This document shows, piece after piece, positions 1 to 8,839 of a stretch of 64,000 bases of DNA; positions within the stretch are counted from its first letter, which is position 1; every line of letters begins with the position of its first letter. Source of the DNA: Evansella caseinilytica (lineage in GTDB: Bacteria > Bacillota > Bacilli > Bacillales > Salisediminibacteriaceae); assembly GCF_900107275.1 (NCBI RefSeq), contig NZ_FNPI01000008.1, positions 1 through 64,000 of the forward strand. Reading direction: 5' to 3'. The position numbers and the translations under genes were made by a program. The notes below the pieces were generated by a model, which ran no database searches, was not told the origin of the DNA, and was given only the letters and a program-made list of their open reading frames with translations.

Positions 1-145
1 ACATCAAGCCAAATGTTGGCTGTTTTTTCTTTCATTGACGGGATATTTTCATATCCCACTTCGCTTGGTTTTTGTTTAGTTTTCAAAGGTCAATTCCGGA
101 TGAACACCATCCGCCGAACCCGCTGCATTCAACAGCAGCTCTACC
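1..145 (-). other. Probable leader of an rRNA operon leaving the left edge
   Basis: Read on the minus strand, this stretch carries TTTGAAAACTAAACAAA (about 72-88), the motif typical of Bacillus rRNA leaders and spacers, then a hairpin with GGGATAT/ATATCCC arms. It follows three well-spaced promoters. The structural gene itself (expected 16S rRNA) lies outside the window, so the assignment is an inference from the leader motif and promoter quality. Confidence 0.6.
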
Positions 146-174
146 ATTTTATCAGTATAACTTTTCGCTGTCAA
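146..174 (-). promoter_or_regulatory. Sigma-A promoter, proximal (P3) of the tandem set
   Basis: Minus-strand -35 TTGACA (174-169), exact 17-base spacer, -10 TAAAAT (151-146). It is the closest of three promoters to the presumed rRNA operon and has the best -35. Confidence 0.75.
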
Positions 175-220
175 TAACTTTTTTCAAAATCTTTTTAAGT
201 TATCCTCAGCGACAAATATA

Positions 221-249
221 ATCATAACACAGAATTTAATTCTGCGCAA
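221..249 (-). promoter_or_regulatory. Sigma-A promoter, middle (P2) of the tandem set
   Basis: Minus-strand -35 TTGCGC (249-244), 17-base spacer, -10 TATGAT (226-221). The TTGCGCAGAATT core is repeated in the next promoter upstream, so the two look like a duplication. Confidence 0.6.
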
Positions 250-309
250 TAATTTTTTTGTTGCTTTTGTAAAAACAAAAATTCATATTGTTTTTCAACA
301 ACAAAAACT

Positions 310-338
310 ATGATAACATATATAAAAATTCTGCGCAA
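310..338 (-). promoter_or_regulatory. Sigma-A promoter, distal (P1) of the tandem set
   Basis: Minus-strand -35 TTGCGC (338-333), 17-base spacer, -10 TATCAT (315-310). It shares TTGCGCAGAATT with the promoter at 221-249. Confidence 0.55.
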
Positions 339-453
339 CTATTTTTTTATTTACCGGAAAAATTCCACGTTGTTTTCCCAGCACCGCTTTCTAAAACTCG
401 TATCTATAGGAGAAGTAACCGCTGCTCCTATAATTGATGCAGCCTTACATAAC

Positions 454-487
454 GGGAGAGGCACTTTGCTAACAAACTGCCTCTCCC
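454..487. terminator. Hairpin downstream of glnS
   Basis: Perfect 10-bp arms GGGAGAGGCA / TGCCTCTCCC around a 14-base loop, about 90 bases past the glnS stop. No long U run follows on either strand, so it may be a processing or weak termination site rather than a classical terminator. Confidence 0.45.
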
Positions 488-576
488 AATATGAGAAGAA
501 GGAGCAACGGAACTGAGACATTGTTTGCCAAAGCTGTTAGCCGTGGGAGTGAGTAATGTTGCCTTTAAACTTGCAT

Positions 577-2229
577 TCACAGCCGGAATGAGCTTTTGAG
601 CTCAACGATGAGATTGAACACAAGCCTATTTTCCACGGACTCTTTAGGATCTACATTGAAATAGCCGTGGCGGAAGAATTGGAATTTATCATGCGGCTTG
701 GCATCAGCCATGTTTGGTTCCACAAAGCCTTTGGCAATAGTGAGTGAATCAGGATTCACTTGATCAAGGAAATTGTCCCCTTCTTTTTCACCCTTAATTA
801 GTGAATCATAAAGCCGGAATTCCGCTTCTTTTGCATTGTTTGCTTCCACCCAGTGCAGCGTCCCTTTGACTTTGCGTCCGGTAAATCCGCTGCCGCTCTT
901 CGTTTCCGGGTCATACGTACAGCGGAGCTCTACAACATTTCCATTATCATCTTTAATCACTTCGTTGCATTTAATGAAATAAGCATGCTTCAGGCGAACC
1001 TCATTCCCTGGAAAAAGGCGAAAATACTTCTTCGGCGGATTTTCCATAAAGTCGCTTTGTTCAATATAGATTTCACGGGAGAATGGAATTTTCCTTGTTC
1101 CCATTTCCTCGTTTTCCGGATTGATTTCCGCATCAAGCCACTCTGTTTTATCTTCAGGATAGTTTGTGATGACAACTTTTAACGGGTGAAGAACGGACAT
1201 CGTCCGCGGCGCTGTTAATTTTAAATCTTCACGGACAAAATGCTCCAGCATTCGCACATCTACTGTATTATCGGATTTAGCAACACCTATCTCACGGCAA
1301 AATTGTTTAATGGCTTCCGCAGTGTACCCGCGGCGGCGCAATCCGGAAATTGTCGGCATTCGCGGATCATCCCAGCCGTCCACAATTTTGTCATCGACGA
1401 GCAGTTTTAATTTCCGTTTACTCATGACTGTATTAGTCAGGTTTAAACGGGCAAATTCGATCTGCTTTGGTACAGATTCCATCTCACAATGTTCTATAAA
1501 CCAATTATACAAAGGCCGTTGGTCTTCGAACTCCAAGGTACAGATAGAATGAGTCACTCCTTCGATGGCGTCCTCCAGCGGATGAGCATAGGAGTACATT
1601 GGATAAATACACCACTTGTCCCCAGTATTGTGGTGCGTCGTGTGTGAGATGCGATATATGACCGGATCCCGCAAATTGATGTTCGGGGAAGACATATCGA
1701 TTTTTGCCCGCAGAACCTTCTCGCCGTTTTGGAACTCGCCGTTTTTCATCCGTTCAAACAAATCAAGGTTTTCTTCCACGGAACGGTTGCGCGCCGGACT
1801 TTCCTTTCCTGGTTCCGTCAACGTGCCTCGATAAGCGCGAATTTCCTCCTGAGACAAATCCTCCACGTAGGCCAAACCTTTTTTTATCAGCAGCACTGCC
1901 CGGCTATACATTTCGTTGAAATAATTCGATGCAAAGTGCAAACCGTCCCATTCATAACCGAGCCATTCTATATCCTCTTTGATCGAATGAACATATTCCA
2001 CGTCTTCCTTTAACGGGTTGGTATCGTCAAAGCGAAGATTTGTTTTTCCGCCAAACTCGTCAGCAAGTTCGAAGTTCAAGACGATGGATTTGGCATGTCC
2101 AATGTGCAGATAGCCGTTGGGCTCCGGAGGAAACCGCGTAATGATTTCATCATGCTTTCCCGATGCCAAATCTTCTTTTATGATATTTTTAATAAAATTG
2201 GATGATGCCGTAGCGTTATGATCACTCAT
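577..2229 (-). CDS. glnS: Glutaminyl-tRNA synthetase
   Basis: Class I aminoacyl-tRNA synthetase that charges tRNA-Gln with glutamine in the cytoplasm. The 550 residues have the usual length for bacterial GlnRS. The class I signature [12 protein letters not shown] lies at residues 34-45 and the KMSKS-type loop reads VMSKRKL near residue 270, followed by the beta-barrel anticodon-binding half that ends in [10 protein letters not shown]. Most Bacillus use GatCAB transamidation instead, so a glnS in a spore former is somewhat notable; GluRS is less likely because the second half is GlnRS-like. The ATG follows a purine-rich stretch (GGAAGAAAGG). No promoter was identified with confidence. Confidence 0.95.
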   Translation of the reverse strand: MSDHNATASSNFIKNIIKEDLASGKHDEIITRFPPEPNGYLHIGHAKSIVLNFELADEFGGKTNLRFDDTNPLKEDVEYVHSIKEDIEWLGYEWDGLHFASNYFNEMYSRAVLLIKKGLAYVEDLSQEEIRAYRGTLTEPGKESPARNRSVEENLDLFERMKNGEFQNGEKVLRAKIDMSSPNINLRDPVIYRISHTTHHNTGDKWCIYPMYSYAHPLEDAIEGVTHSICTLEFEDQRPLYNWFIEHCEMESVPKQIEFARLNLTNTVMSKRKLKLLVDDKIVDGWDDPRMPTISGLRRRGYTAEAIKQFCREIGVAKSDNTVDVRMLEHFVREDLKLTAPRTMSVLHPLKVVITNYPEDKTEWLDAEINPENEEMGTRKIPFSREIYIEQSDFMENPPKKYFRLFPGNEVRLKHAYFIKCNEVIKDDNGNVVELRCTYDPETKSGSGFTGRKVKGTLHWVEANNAKEAEFRLYDSLIKGEKEGDNFLDQVNPDSLTIAKGFVEPNMADAKPHDKFQFFRHGYFNVDPKESVENRLVFNLIVELKSSFRL

Positions 2230-2964
2230 TTTTATTCAACCTTTCTTCCGGATATTTTCTGTCATATTTATTAGTTTTTTATACCATAAATCTTGCAAGA
2301 TATCTATGGATTAACAACTACCCGCAACAAAAACAACGCTGATGTGTACGGTGGTTTAGGTCACATGACGCAGATACATGCTTATTTAGAAGTAAAAGCA
2401 ATATTTTTGTGAAAAATCAAGCAAGCGCCCCCCGGCAACTATGTATTAAAAACCTCTTTGAATAGAAGAAGTGTTAAAAAGTTGAGCACATACAAAAATA
2501 TTTTTTTCCAAACGGCGGTAAAAAGATCAAGCCGCAACCATCATGGATAGTGGCGCTTACGTGAGCCGCGGCAGAGCAATGCTACGAAAAAATATCACGG
2601 CAATATCTCCTCTTGCTTTGTTGAGACTATCTTCTAAAAATATTATCGGCAAAGACAGCGCTTGTTTCAAGAAGAGGATAACTTCCTGCAGTATATAATA
2701 TTGATACTTGTTGCGGCCAATGCTTATTCATTCACCGCCGGCAGTCTTTCTGCCGTTTACTTGACGTCAGTTACGGGTGATCTTCCTATACCTTAACTGA
2801 ACTCGGACGATTTTGCCATGTTTTTTCGCGTGACGGTACCTATTCTCATTATTGGTACGTTGAACTGTTCCCATTCATGTTTTTGTGAAAACAGGATATA
2901 TTACCATTATTAGTGTGAGTGTAAATTGGAACACCCTCTAAATAAACAATTTAAAAACAATTTT
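2230..2964. other. Intergenic, 735 bases; possible decayed transporter at about 2700-2930
   Basis: No intact gene is visible. On the plus strand, about 2700-2795 reads as a hydrophobic stretch (ILVAANAYSFTAGS) ending in a stop, and about 2805-2895 reads DFAMFFRVTVPILIIGTLN. Both look like membrane-transporter helices separated by frame breaks, suggesting a dead gene. This is a weak call. Confidence 0.25.
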
Positions 2965-2993
2965 TTAACTATTGCATTTCTTTTGAATATAAT
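2965..2993 (+). promoter_or_regulatory. Promoter of the T-box operon
   Basis: TTAACT (2965-2970), 17-base spacer, TATAAT (2988-2993), about 25 bases before the T-box leader. A second TATAAT at 2998-3003 has a worse -35 distance. Confidence 0.5.
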
Positions 2994-3014
2994 GTATTAT
3001 AATCTCCATATTAC

Positions 3015-3314
3015 TGAAAAGCGATGAAGAGAAAAAGTAAAGTGTTGTTCTTTTACACAGAGAGCTTCGGCAGCTGAAAAGAAGCAAAAAGACACATTTG
3101 AACAATGGCCTCTGAGCTTTGGGACTGAACGCAGCACATAGCAGGCGATAAGTTCCAACGAGATTTGGTACTCGTTATCAATACCAAAGTATCGAAGCAT
3201 GATGTGCTTTCCGTACTTATTGAGGCTGCTCATGTGAGTGAGCGGTAAATGAAGGTGGTACCACGGGATCAAATACCTCGTCCTTATCTTGTTATAAGGG
3301 CGGGGTATTTTTTA
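3015..3314 (+). promoter_or_regulatory. T-box riboswitch (tRNA-sensing leader) with terminator
   Basis: The leader has the T-box hallmarks in order: a GATGAAGAG K-turn strand at 3023-3031, AGTA at 3036-3039, AGAGAG of the Stem I distal region at about 3059, GAACAATGGCC at 3100-3110 for the specifier side, the T-box sequence GAAGGTGGTACCACG at 3251-3265, and a strong terminator (ATACC...GGTAT stem then TTTTTT) at 3272-3313. Uncharged tRNA would pair with the T-box and prevent termination. The specifier is ambiguous: AAT (3104-3106) by strict register or ATG (3105-3107). ATG (Met) suits the downstream genes better. Confidence 0.9.
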
Positions 3315-3376
3315 TACTCTTTATGGCAATAGATGCCCTTCAGGATTCCATCAAAACGAAAGAAAGGAAGAGTGTC

Positions 3377-4225
3377 ATGAGCGAGGCATTAGTTTTACAA
3401 TCAGATTTTGGAAAATGTGATGGAGCGGTGAGCGCCATGTACGGGGTGGCTCAGTCTGTGAATAAGTCGATCAGGATATTCGATTTAACACATGACATTC
3501 CTCCATTTAACATCTGGGAGGCATCCTATCGACTTTTACAAACAGTATCCTACTGGCCGGAAAAAACGGTGTTTGTGTCGGTCGTCGATCCAGGCGTCGG
3601 CTCCGACCGGCGCAGCATTGCCATTAAAACGGCATCCGACCAGTATGTCATTACTCCTGATAACGGAACATTGATTCACATTAAAAGGAACATTGGCATA
3701 GCGGAAGCGCGCATTATTGATGAAAGCGTGAATCGCCTCCCGCAATCCGGGGAGTCTCACACATTTCACGGCCGGGATATTTATGCCTATACAGGCGCCA
3801 GACTGGCATCCAATTTGATTTCCTTTGAAGATGTCGGTCCCGAGGTTCCCGTCGAATCTGTCGCGGAACTGCCGATTGCCGATGCTAAAATAGCCGGCAG
3901 GGTCATTAGCGGAACGATTGATGTGCTGGATGTACGCTTCGGTAACGTATGGACGAATATTCCTTCCCAGCTGTTTAAGATGCTTGCTGTTAATTACGGG
4001 GAAACGGTTCAAGTCACCCTCAAACATAAAAACCAGGTCATCTGCAGCCGGCGGATGGTTTACGGGAGGTCGTTTGCCGATTGCAGTGTCGGCGAAGCAG
4101 TCGTTTACATCAATTCTCTCGAACATATCGGAATCGCGTTAAATCAGAAATCGTTTGCTCAAGCCTATGACATCGGGACAGGAAGCGATTGGGGAATTGT
4201 CATTGAAAAAATAACGAGTCATTGA
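3377..4225 (+). CDS. SAM hydrolase / SAM-dependent halogenase family protein (DUF62)
   Basis: 282 residues of the S-adenosylmethionine hydroxide adenosyltransferase family, which cleave SAM to adenosine and methionine using water; halogenase relatives use halide. Seen here: the N-terminal SDFG motif, VDPGVGSDRR, PDNGTL and FHGRDIYAY, all family landmarks of the SAM pocket. An in-frame codon at 3323 would extend it, but AAAGGAAG sits 6-7 bases before the ATG at 3377. It is first in an ECF-transporter operon under a T-box. In lactobacilli the same pair with a UPF0397 S component is known, which points to methionine or a related compound as the transported ligand. Confidence 0.88.
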   Translation: MSEALVLQSDFGKCDGAVSAMYGVAQSVNKSIRIFDLTHDIPPFNIWEASYRLLQTVSYWPEKTVFVSVVDPGVGSDRRSIAIKTASDQYVITPDNGTLIHIKRNIGIAEARIIDESVNRLPQSGESHTFHGRDIYAYTGARLASNLISFEDVGPEVPVESVAELPIADAKIAGRVISGTIDVLDVRFGNVWTNIPSQLFKMLAVNYGETVQVTLKHKNQVICSRRMVYGRSFADCSVGEAVVYINSLEHIGIALNQKSFAQAYDIGTGSDWGIVIEKITSH

Positions 4226-4269
4226 CAGGATAAATTACCAAATCATTTAATGAAGGGGATGCGCTGATA

Positions 4270-4827
4270 ATGAAAAAGAATCTGTTTTCTACAAAAACGA
4301 TTGTTGCTGTCGGGATAGGAGCTGCCGTATTTGTTATTTTAGGGCGATTTGCAGCTATTCCAACTGGGGTACCAAATACTACGATTGAAACGTCTTACGC
4401 GTTTCTCGCTCTGATGTCCATTGTTTTCGGCCCCGCCGCCGGCTTGCTTATCGGCTTCATTGGGCATGCGCTGAAGGATCTTCTTTTTTACGGGGCTCCT
4501 TGGTGGAGTTGGGTCGCTGTTTCCGGGTTTGTCGGCCTTTGCTTTGGCCTCGTCTGGAAAAAAATCAACATCGATGAAGGCGTTTTTGCCAAAAAACAAA
4601 TTATTACCTTTAACATCACGCAGGCAACCGCTCAGGCAATCGGCTGGTTCCTTCTTGCACCGGTGCTCGATATTTTAATTTACGCCGAGCCTGTAAACAA
4701 AGTGTTTACACAAGCAATCGTTGCGGGAATCGCCAATATTGTTAGCGTAGGAGTTCTAGGCACCCTGCTGCTTCTCGCCTACGCGAAAACCCGGGTAAAA
4801 ACCGGCAGTCTGCAAAAGGATGCCTGA
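4270..4827 (+). CDS. ECF transporter S component, UPF0397 family
   Basis: 185-residue integral membrane protein with about five or six hydrophobic segments. The N-terminal region ([19 protein letters not shown]) and the [18 protein letters not shown] stretch are characteristic of UPF0397. S components bind the substrate and are driven by EcfA/EcfT, both encoded directly downstream. The family is often labelled a riboflavin transporter by automated annotation, but the T-box and the SAM-hydrolase neighbour argue for a methionine-related ligand. The start follows GAAGGGGA at 4251-4258. A long hairpin separates it from the ATPase gene. Confidence 0.85.
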   Translation: MKKNLFSTKTIVAVGIGAAVFVILGRFAAIPTGVPNTTIETSYAFLALMSIVFGPAAGLLIGFIGHALKDLLFYGAPWWSWVAVSGFVGLCFGLVWKKINIDEGVFAKKQIITFNITQATAQAIGWFLLAPVLDILIYAEPVNKVFTQAIVAGIANIVSVGVLGTLLLLAYAKTRVKTGSLQKDA

Positions 4828-4835
4828 AGTTTTTT

Positions 4836-4912
4836 AGGGGAACCTCCGAGATTTTTTTAGAAAATAAAGGGCTTCAACCGCCAACGGGAATTTCATATAT
4901 CTCGGAGACCCT
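4836..4912 (+). promoter_or_regulatory. Long hairpin between S-component and ATPase genes
   Basis: Arms CTCCGAGAT (4844-4852) and ATCTCGGAG (4899-4907) are perfect and can be extended by AGGGG/CCCT. With no U run it is more likely an mRNA processing or stability element that sets S-component versus ATPase levels than a terminator. Confidence 0.45.
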
Positions 4913-4946
4913 GAACAGTCCTGCAGCATTGGGAGGTTAAATAAAC

Positions 4947-6677
4947 GTGAAAAAACCGATGATTTCATTTGAAAATTACAGCTTTCATTATCGGAGCCAG
5001 GCAGAGCCTACGCTGAAGAATATTAACCTGACGATATACGAAGGGGAAAAAATTGTCATCGTCGGACATTCCGGTTCGGGAAAAAGTACGCTGGCCCACT
5101 GCATCAACGGGTTGGTGCCTTTTTCATATAAAGGCACAATCAGCGGAAGCTTGAAAATTGCCGGTAAAGAGGCAAAGGACCAAAATATCTTCGCTCTATC
5201 CGCTCTCGTCGGAACCGTTCTTCAGGATCCGGATGGCCAGTTTATCGGCCTGACTGTCGGAGAAGACATTGCTTTTTCTCTAGAGAATGACTGTGTCGAA
5301 ACTGACGTCATGCAGCGCCGCACGTTGGAGGCGGCTAAACTGCTGGACATCGACCACCGGCTGACCCACCGAGTTCACCAGCTGTCCGGCGGTCAAAAGC
5401 AACGAACGGCACTGGCCGGTGTGATGATTGACAACGTCCCGATTCTGCTTTTTGACGAGCCGCTGGCAAACCTCGACCCGGCTGCCGGAAAATATGCCAT
5501 CGAGTTAATTGACCGTATTCATCAGGAGGCAAAAACGACGACGATCATCGTGGAGCACCGTTTGGAAGATGTGCTTCATCGGAAGGCGGATCGAATCATC
5601 GTTATGAACGAGGGGCAAATCGTTGGCGATATGCCGCCAAACGAATTATTGGCATCGGATATCCTCGCGAAATACACGCTTCGGGAGCCGCTTTATATTA
5701 CCGCTTTAAAGCATGCCGGATGTGATCTTCCGGCTGACGGCGGGTTGGAGCATATACAAAAGCTGGACATAGACGAATTCAAGGACAAGCTGAATCATTT
5801 TCCTAACACGAGAGCTCCAGGAAAAACGCGGCATGACGCAGCGCCGATTTTGGAGCTGCGTGATTTGCATTTCAGCTACAGGAACGGTCAGCAACTACTA
5901 AAAAACATTTCCACTGTCATTAGCAAAGGGGAAATGGTCAGCATCGTCGGTAAAAACGGCACTGGAAAAACAACTTTAGCAAAGCTGTTATGCGGCTTTG
6001 AGAATCCTGCACAAGGCCGGATCGTTTACAATGGGGAAGATATGACTAACAATACAATAAAGGAATTTTCATTACGAGTAGGAATGGTCATGCAAAACCC
6101 AAACCAGATGATCTCCAAGCACATGATTTTTGATGAAGTGGCATTAGGTCTTCGCGTCCGCGGTGTTCCGGAAGCAGAAATAAAGCAGCAGGTGAACCGC
6201 ACATTAAAGATATGCGGTCTATATCCTTTCCGAAACTGGCCGGTTTCCGCGCTGAGCTTCGGTCAGAAAAAACGGGTAACGATCGCCGCGATTCTCGTTC
6301 TCAAACCAGAAGTAATGATCCTCGATGAGCCGACGGCAGGGCAGGATTTCCGCCATTACACGGATATCATGGAATTTTTGCTGGAGTTGAACCGTCAAGG
6401 GATCACGATTTTAATGATAACCCATGACATGCATTTGATGTTGGAATATACTTCAAGAGCGATTGTCATCGGAAATGGGACAATCCTCGCAGATGACACG
6501 CCCGCGAATATTTTGACGGACAGGGAAGTGACTAAACTGGCACATTTAAAGGAAACATCACTTTATGCTCTTGCTGTTCGGGCCGGTTTAGAGCATCCTC
6601 GGGAGTTCGTCCAGCAGTTCATTGATTACGACAGGGAGGTGCGGCAGCATGGCAGCAGAAATGTTATCCTATCTTGA
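4947..6677 (+). CDS. ECF transporter ATPase, two nucleotide-binding domains fused
   Basis: 576 residues holding two ABC ATPase domains that energise the ECF transporter. Domain 1: Walker A GHSGSGKST at residues 40-48, signature LSGGQ at 146-150, Walker B ILLFDE at 166-171. Domain 2: Walker A GKNGTGKTT near 335-343, signature LSFGQ near 436 (degenerate), Walker B VMILDEP. EcfA and EcfA' are normally separate; this is the fused YkoD-like form. GTG start at 4947 after GGGAGG at 4931-4936. It overlaps the EcfT gene by 29 bases, implying translational coupling. Confidence 0.92.
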   Translation: MKKPMISFENYSFHYRSQAEPTLKNINLTIYEGEKIVIVGHSGSGKSTLAHCINGLVPFSYKGTISGSLKIAGKEAKDQNIFALSALVGTVLQDPDGQFIGLTVGEDIAFSLENDCVETDVMQRRTLEAAKLLDIDHRLTHRVHQLSGGQKQRTALAGVMIDNVPILLFDEPLANLDPAAGKYAIELIDRIHQEAKTTTIIVEHRLEDVLHRKADRIIVMNEGQIVGDMPPNELLASDILAKYTLREPLYITALKHAGCDLPADGGLEHIQKLDIDEFKDKLNHFPNTRAPGKTRHDAAPILELRDLHFSYRNGQQLLKNISTVISKGEMVSIVGKNGTGKTTLAKLLCGFENPAQGRIVYNGEDMTNNTIKEFSLRVGMVMQNPNQMISKHMIFDEVALGLRVRGVPEAEIKQQVNRTLKICGLYPFRNWPVSALSFGQKKRVTIAAILVLKPEVMILDEPTAGQDFRHYTDIMEFLLELNRQGITILMITHDMHLMLEYTSRAIVIGNGTILADDTPANILTDREVTKLAHLKETSLYALAVRAGLEHPREFVQQFIDYDREVRQHGSRNVILS

Positions 6678-7488
6678 CCGCAATTCGCCAATCCACCGGT
6701 TGACAGGAGCGACAAAGCTGCTATGCTTTCTAATGTGGTCTGCGGCAGCTATGCTGACTTATGATACTCGCATTCTTCTGGCGATGTTTATCGGGAGTTT
6801 AGTATTGTTTAAGCTTTCGAGGATTCGTGTCCAGGAGGTTTCCTTTGTCTTAATCCTGATATTGCTGTTTTTGATGATTAATAATATTGCTATTTATTTG
6901 TTTTCCCCTCAGGAAGGGGTAAACATTTACGGAACCAGCCATCAGCTTGTACATCTCGTCGGCCGCTACAATATGACGTTGGAGCAGCTGTTTTATCAAT
7001 TCAATATTACCTTGAAATATTTTACTGTCATCCCGGCGGCACTGCTCTTTATCGTTACAACAAATCCGAGTGAATTTGCCGCGTCTTTAAATCGAATCGG
7101 CGTCAGTTATCGGATATCCTTTGCGGTCGCGATTGCGCTGCGATACATTCCCGATATTCAACGAGATTTTCAGACGATCGCCCAAGCACAGCAGGCCCGC
7201 GGGCTGGATATGTCACGGAAGGAAACGCTGGGCAGGCGGGTGAAAAATACCGCTTCGATTGTTGTCCCGCTGATTTTTTCCAGCCTTGACCGCATTGAGG
7301 TTATCAGCAATGCCATGGAACTGCGGGGATTTGGCAAAAACAACAAGCGCACATGGTATAGCGCCCGCCCGTTTTCGGTAGGTGATTTTATCGCGATGGC
7401 GGGCGTCGCTGTTCTTCTCGCAGTTACATTGATTGTCACTTTTTACGATGGAAACAGATTCTATAATCCATTTCTAGCCGGTGTTTAG
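6649..7488 (+). CDS. ecfT: ECF transporter transmembrane protein EcfT
   Basis: 279-residue membrane scaffold coupling the ATPase to the S component. Hydrophobic helices occupy about residues 20-125 and the C-terminus, with the two coupling helices carrying the Ala-Arg-Gly-type motifs AQQARG and MELRGFG that dock on the ATPases. An upstream in-frame TTG at 6622 exists, but AGGGAGGT lies eight bases before ATG 6649, which I chose. Last gene of the T-box operon; a perfect palindromic repeat follows the stop directly. Confidence 0.9.
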   Translation: MAAEMLSYLDRNSPIHRLTGATKLLCFLMWSAAAMLTYDTRILLAMFIGSLVLFKLSRIRVQEVSFVLILILLFLMINNIAIYLFSPQEGVNIYGTSHQLVHLVGRYNMTLEQLFYQFNITLKYFTVIPAALLFIVTTNPSEFAASLNRIGVSYRISFAVAIALRYIPDIQRDFQTIAQAQQARGLDMSRKETLGRRVKNTASIVVPLIFSSLDRIEVISNAMELRGFGKNNKRTWYSARPFSVGDFIAMAGVAVLLAVTLIVTFYDGNRFYNPFLAGV

Positions 7489-7492
7489 ATTG

Positions 7493-7538
7493 TCACGGAC
7501 CTGGGGTGTGAACAAAAGTTCACACCCCAGGTCCGTGA
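7493..7538. repeat. Palindrome C1 (GGACCTGGGGTGTGAAC family)
   Basis: Perfect inverted repeat of GGACCTGGGGTGTGAAC around AAAA, extended here by TCAC/GTGA. Copies occur at 27508-27545 and 34481-34519. It sits four bases past the ecfT stop and could act as a bidirectional hairpin or RNA stabiliser. The sequence is too similar between unrelated loci to be ordinary terminators. Confidence 0.85.
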
Positions 7539-7597
7539 TTATTTTGTGAATTTTTTCTATACCTTTTTGACTAGTTTTGTGATAAAGTAATTTGTTA

Positions 7598-7640
7598 GCG
7601 GAGTTCGCAACCATCCTCCGCTTTAGAAATGAAAACTAGG
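7598..7640 (+). promoter_or_regulatory. PreQ1 class I riboswitch
   Basis: Stem GCGGAG / CTCCGC (7598-7603, 7616-7621) encloses the loop TTCGCAACCATC, and an A-rich tail with GAAAACTAGG runs straight into the Shine-Dalgarno (AGGAGA, 7638-7643). This matches the small H-type pseudoknot aptamer of preQ1-I, and the next genes are a queuosine-precursor transporter and queF. Because the tail overlaps the Shine-Dalgarno, control of translation is the likely mode. Confidence 0.8.
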
Positions 7641-7650
7641 AGATGATCAA

Positions 7651-8337
7651 ATGCATACCACATCACAGATCGATGAGGGGAAAATATATAAGCTCCTCTT
7701 GCTTGCCGGGATATTTTTCGCGGCCCTGCTTGTGTCGAACGTGATCTCGACGAAGCTGTTTTCCATTGGCGGAATCATTATCACTGCAGGTATTCTCACA
7801 TATCCTGTCACCTTTTTAATCACCGACTCCATTTCCGAAGTATTCGGAAAAGCGATTGCCAAGAAAGTCGTTCTTATCGGATTACTAACCAATGTATTAA
7901 TGATCGCTTTCTTTTATATCGCCATTGCACTGCCGCCGGCTGGATTCTGGCCGTTGCAGGCAGAGTTTGAAATGGTATTGGGAGCCGTTCCGCGAATGGT
8001 TGCCGCCTCCTTGATTGCCTATTTTGTTTCGCAGCTGTTTGATGTGAACCTGTTTCATAAACTGAAGGAAAAAACACAGGGAAAACATCTATGGTTGCGC
8101 AATAACGGCAGTACGTTGGCAAGCCAGCTGCTGGACTCCATCATCTTTGTGTTTATTGCCTTTTACGGCACCATGTCGTTTTCCGGTCTGCTCGTCATGA
8201 TCGGAACCCAATATGCCGTGAAATTGGCGATTGCTTTAGCAGATACACCGTTTATTTACTTAACTGTAAGATGGCTGAAGAAAAATGCCGGCCAGGCGAC
8301 AAAAAAGGAGGCTTGCGCCCATGTCTCGTCAACATAA
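7651..8337 (+). CDS. Queuosine precursor transporter, YhhQ/YpdP (VUT) family
   Basis: 228-residue membrane protein with about six helices; the [17 protein letters not shown] and [16 protein letters not shown] stretches are typical of the VUT/YhhQ family that imports preQ0/preQ1-type 7-deazaguanines. The start is ATG 7651 after AGGAGATG. It overlaps queF by 17 bases and sits behind a preQ1 riboswitch, so substrate and control agree. I leave the symbol blank because queT, yhhQ and ypdP naming is inconsistent. Confidence 0.9.
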   Translation: MHTTSQIDEGKIYKLLLLAGIFFAALLVSNVISTKLFSIGGIIITAGILTYPVTFLITDSISEVFGKAIAKKVVLIGLLTNVLMIAFFYIAIALPPAGFWPLQAEFEMVLGAVPRMVAASLIAYFVSQLFDVNLFHKLKEKTQGKHLWLRNNGSTLASQLLDSIIFVFIAFYGTMSFSGLLVMIGTQYAVKLAIALADTPFIYLTVRWLKKNAGQATKKEACAHVSST

Positions 8338-8815
8338 TCGCAGCGATGAAGTAACCTTGCTCGGAGAAGCAGGAACAGAATATCATTTTGAGTATGATCC
8401 GGACATTCTGGAGGCGTTTGAAAACCGCCACCAATACCGTGACTATTTTGTGAAATTCAACTGCCCGGAATTTACAAGTCTATGTCCAAAGACAGGTCAA
8501 CCGGATTTTGCAACGATATATATCAGCTATATCCCGGATAAAAAAATGGTGGAAAGCAAGTCGCTTAAACTGTATTTATTCAGCTTCCGCAACCATGGGG
8601 ATTTTCACGAGGACTGCATGAACATCATCCTCAACGATTTAGTAAAGCTCATGGATCCACGTTACATTGAAGTATGGGGCAAATTTACACCGCGCGGCGG
8701 TATATCCATTGATCCATACGTAAACTATGGAAAACCGGGTACGAAATATGAGCAAATGGCTGAACACCGGATGATGAATCATGATATGTATCCGGAAACC
8801 GTCGACAACCGCTAA
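8321..8815 (+). CDS. queF: NADPH-dependent 7-cyano-7-deazaguanine reductase
   Basis: 164-residue unimodular QueF that reduces the nitrile preQ0 to the amine preQ1 in queuosine synthesis. The catalytic Cys is C55 in [12 protein letters not shown], and the QueF motif reads ESKSLKLY from E78, followed by NHGDFHEDC. The ATG at 8321 is preceded by AAAGGAGG (8305-8312); an upstream in-frame codon at 8285 has no such site. Translationally coupled to the transporter. Confidence 0.95.
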   Translation: MSRQHNRSDEVTLLGEAGTEYHFEYDPDILEAFENRHQYRDYFVKFNCPEFTSLCPKTGQPDFATIYISYIPDKKMVESKSLKLYLFSFRNHGDFHEDCMNIILNDLVKLMDPRYIEVWGKFTPRGGISIDPYVNYGKPGTKYEQMAEHRMMNHDMYPETVDNR

Positions 8816-8839
8816 CAGCGCGTTTCCCTTTCACGATAA

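Noticed and set aside
310-516. 68-codon plus-strand frame
   Set aside because: Overlaps a promoter and a hairpin, has no ribosome site and no family resemblance.
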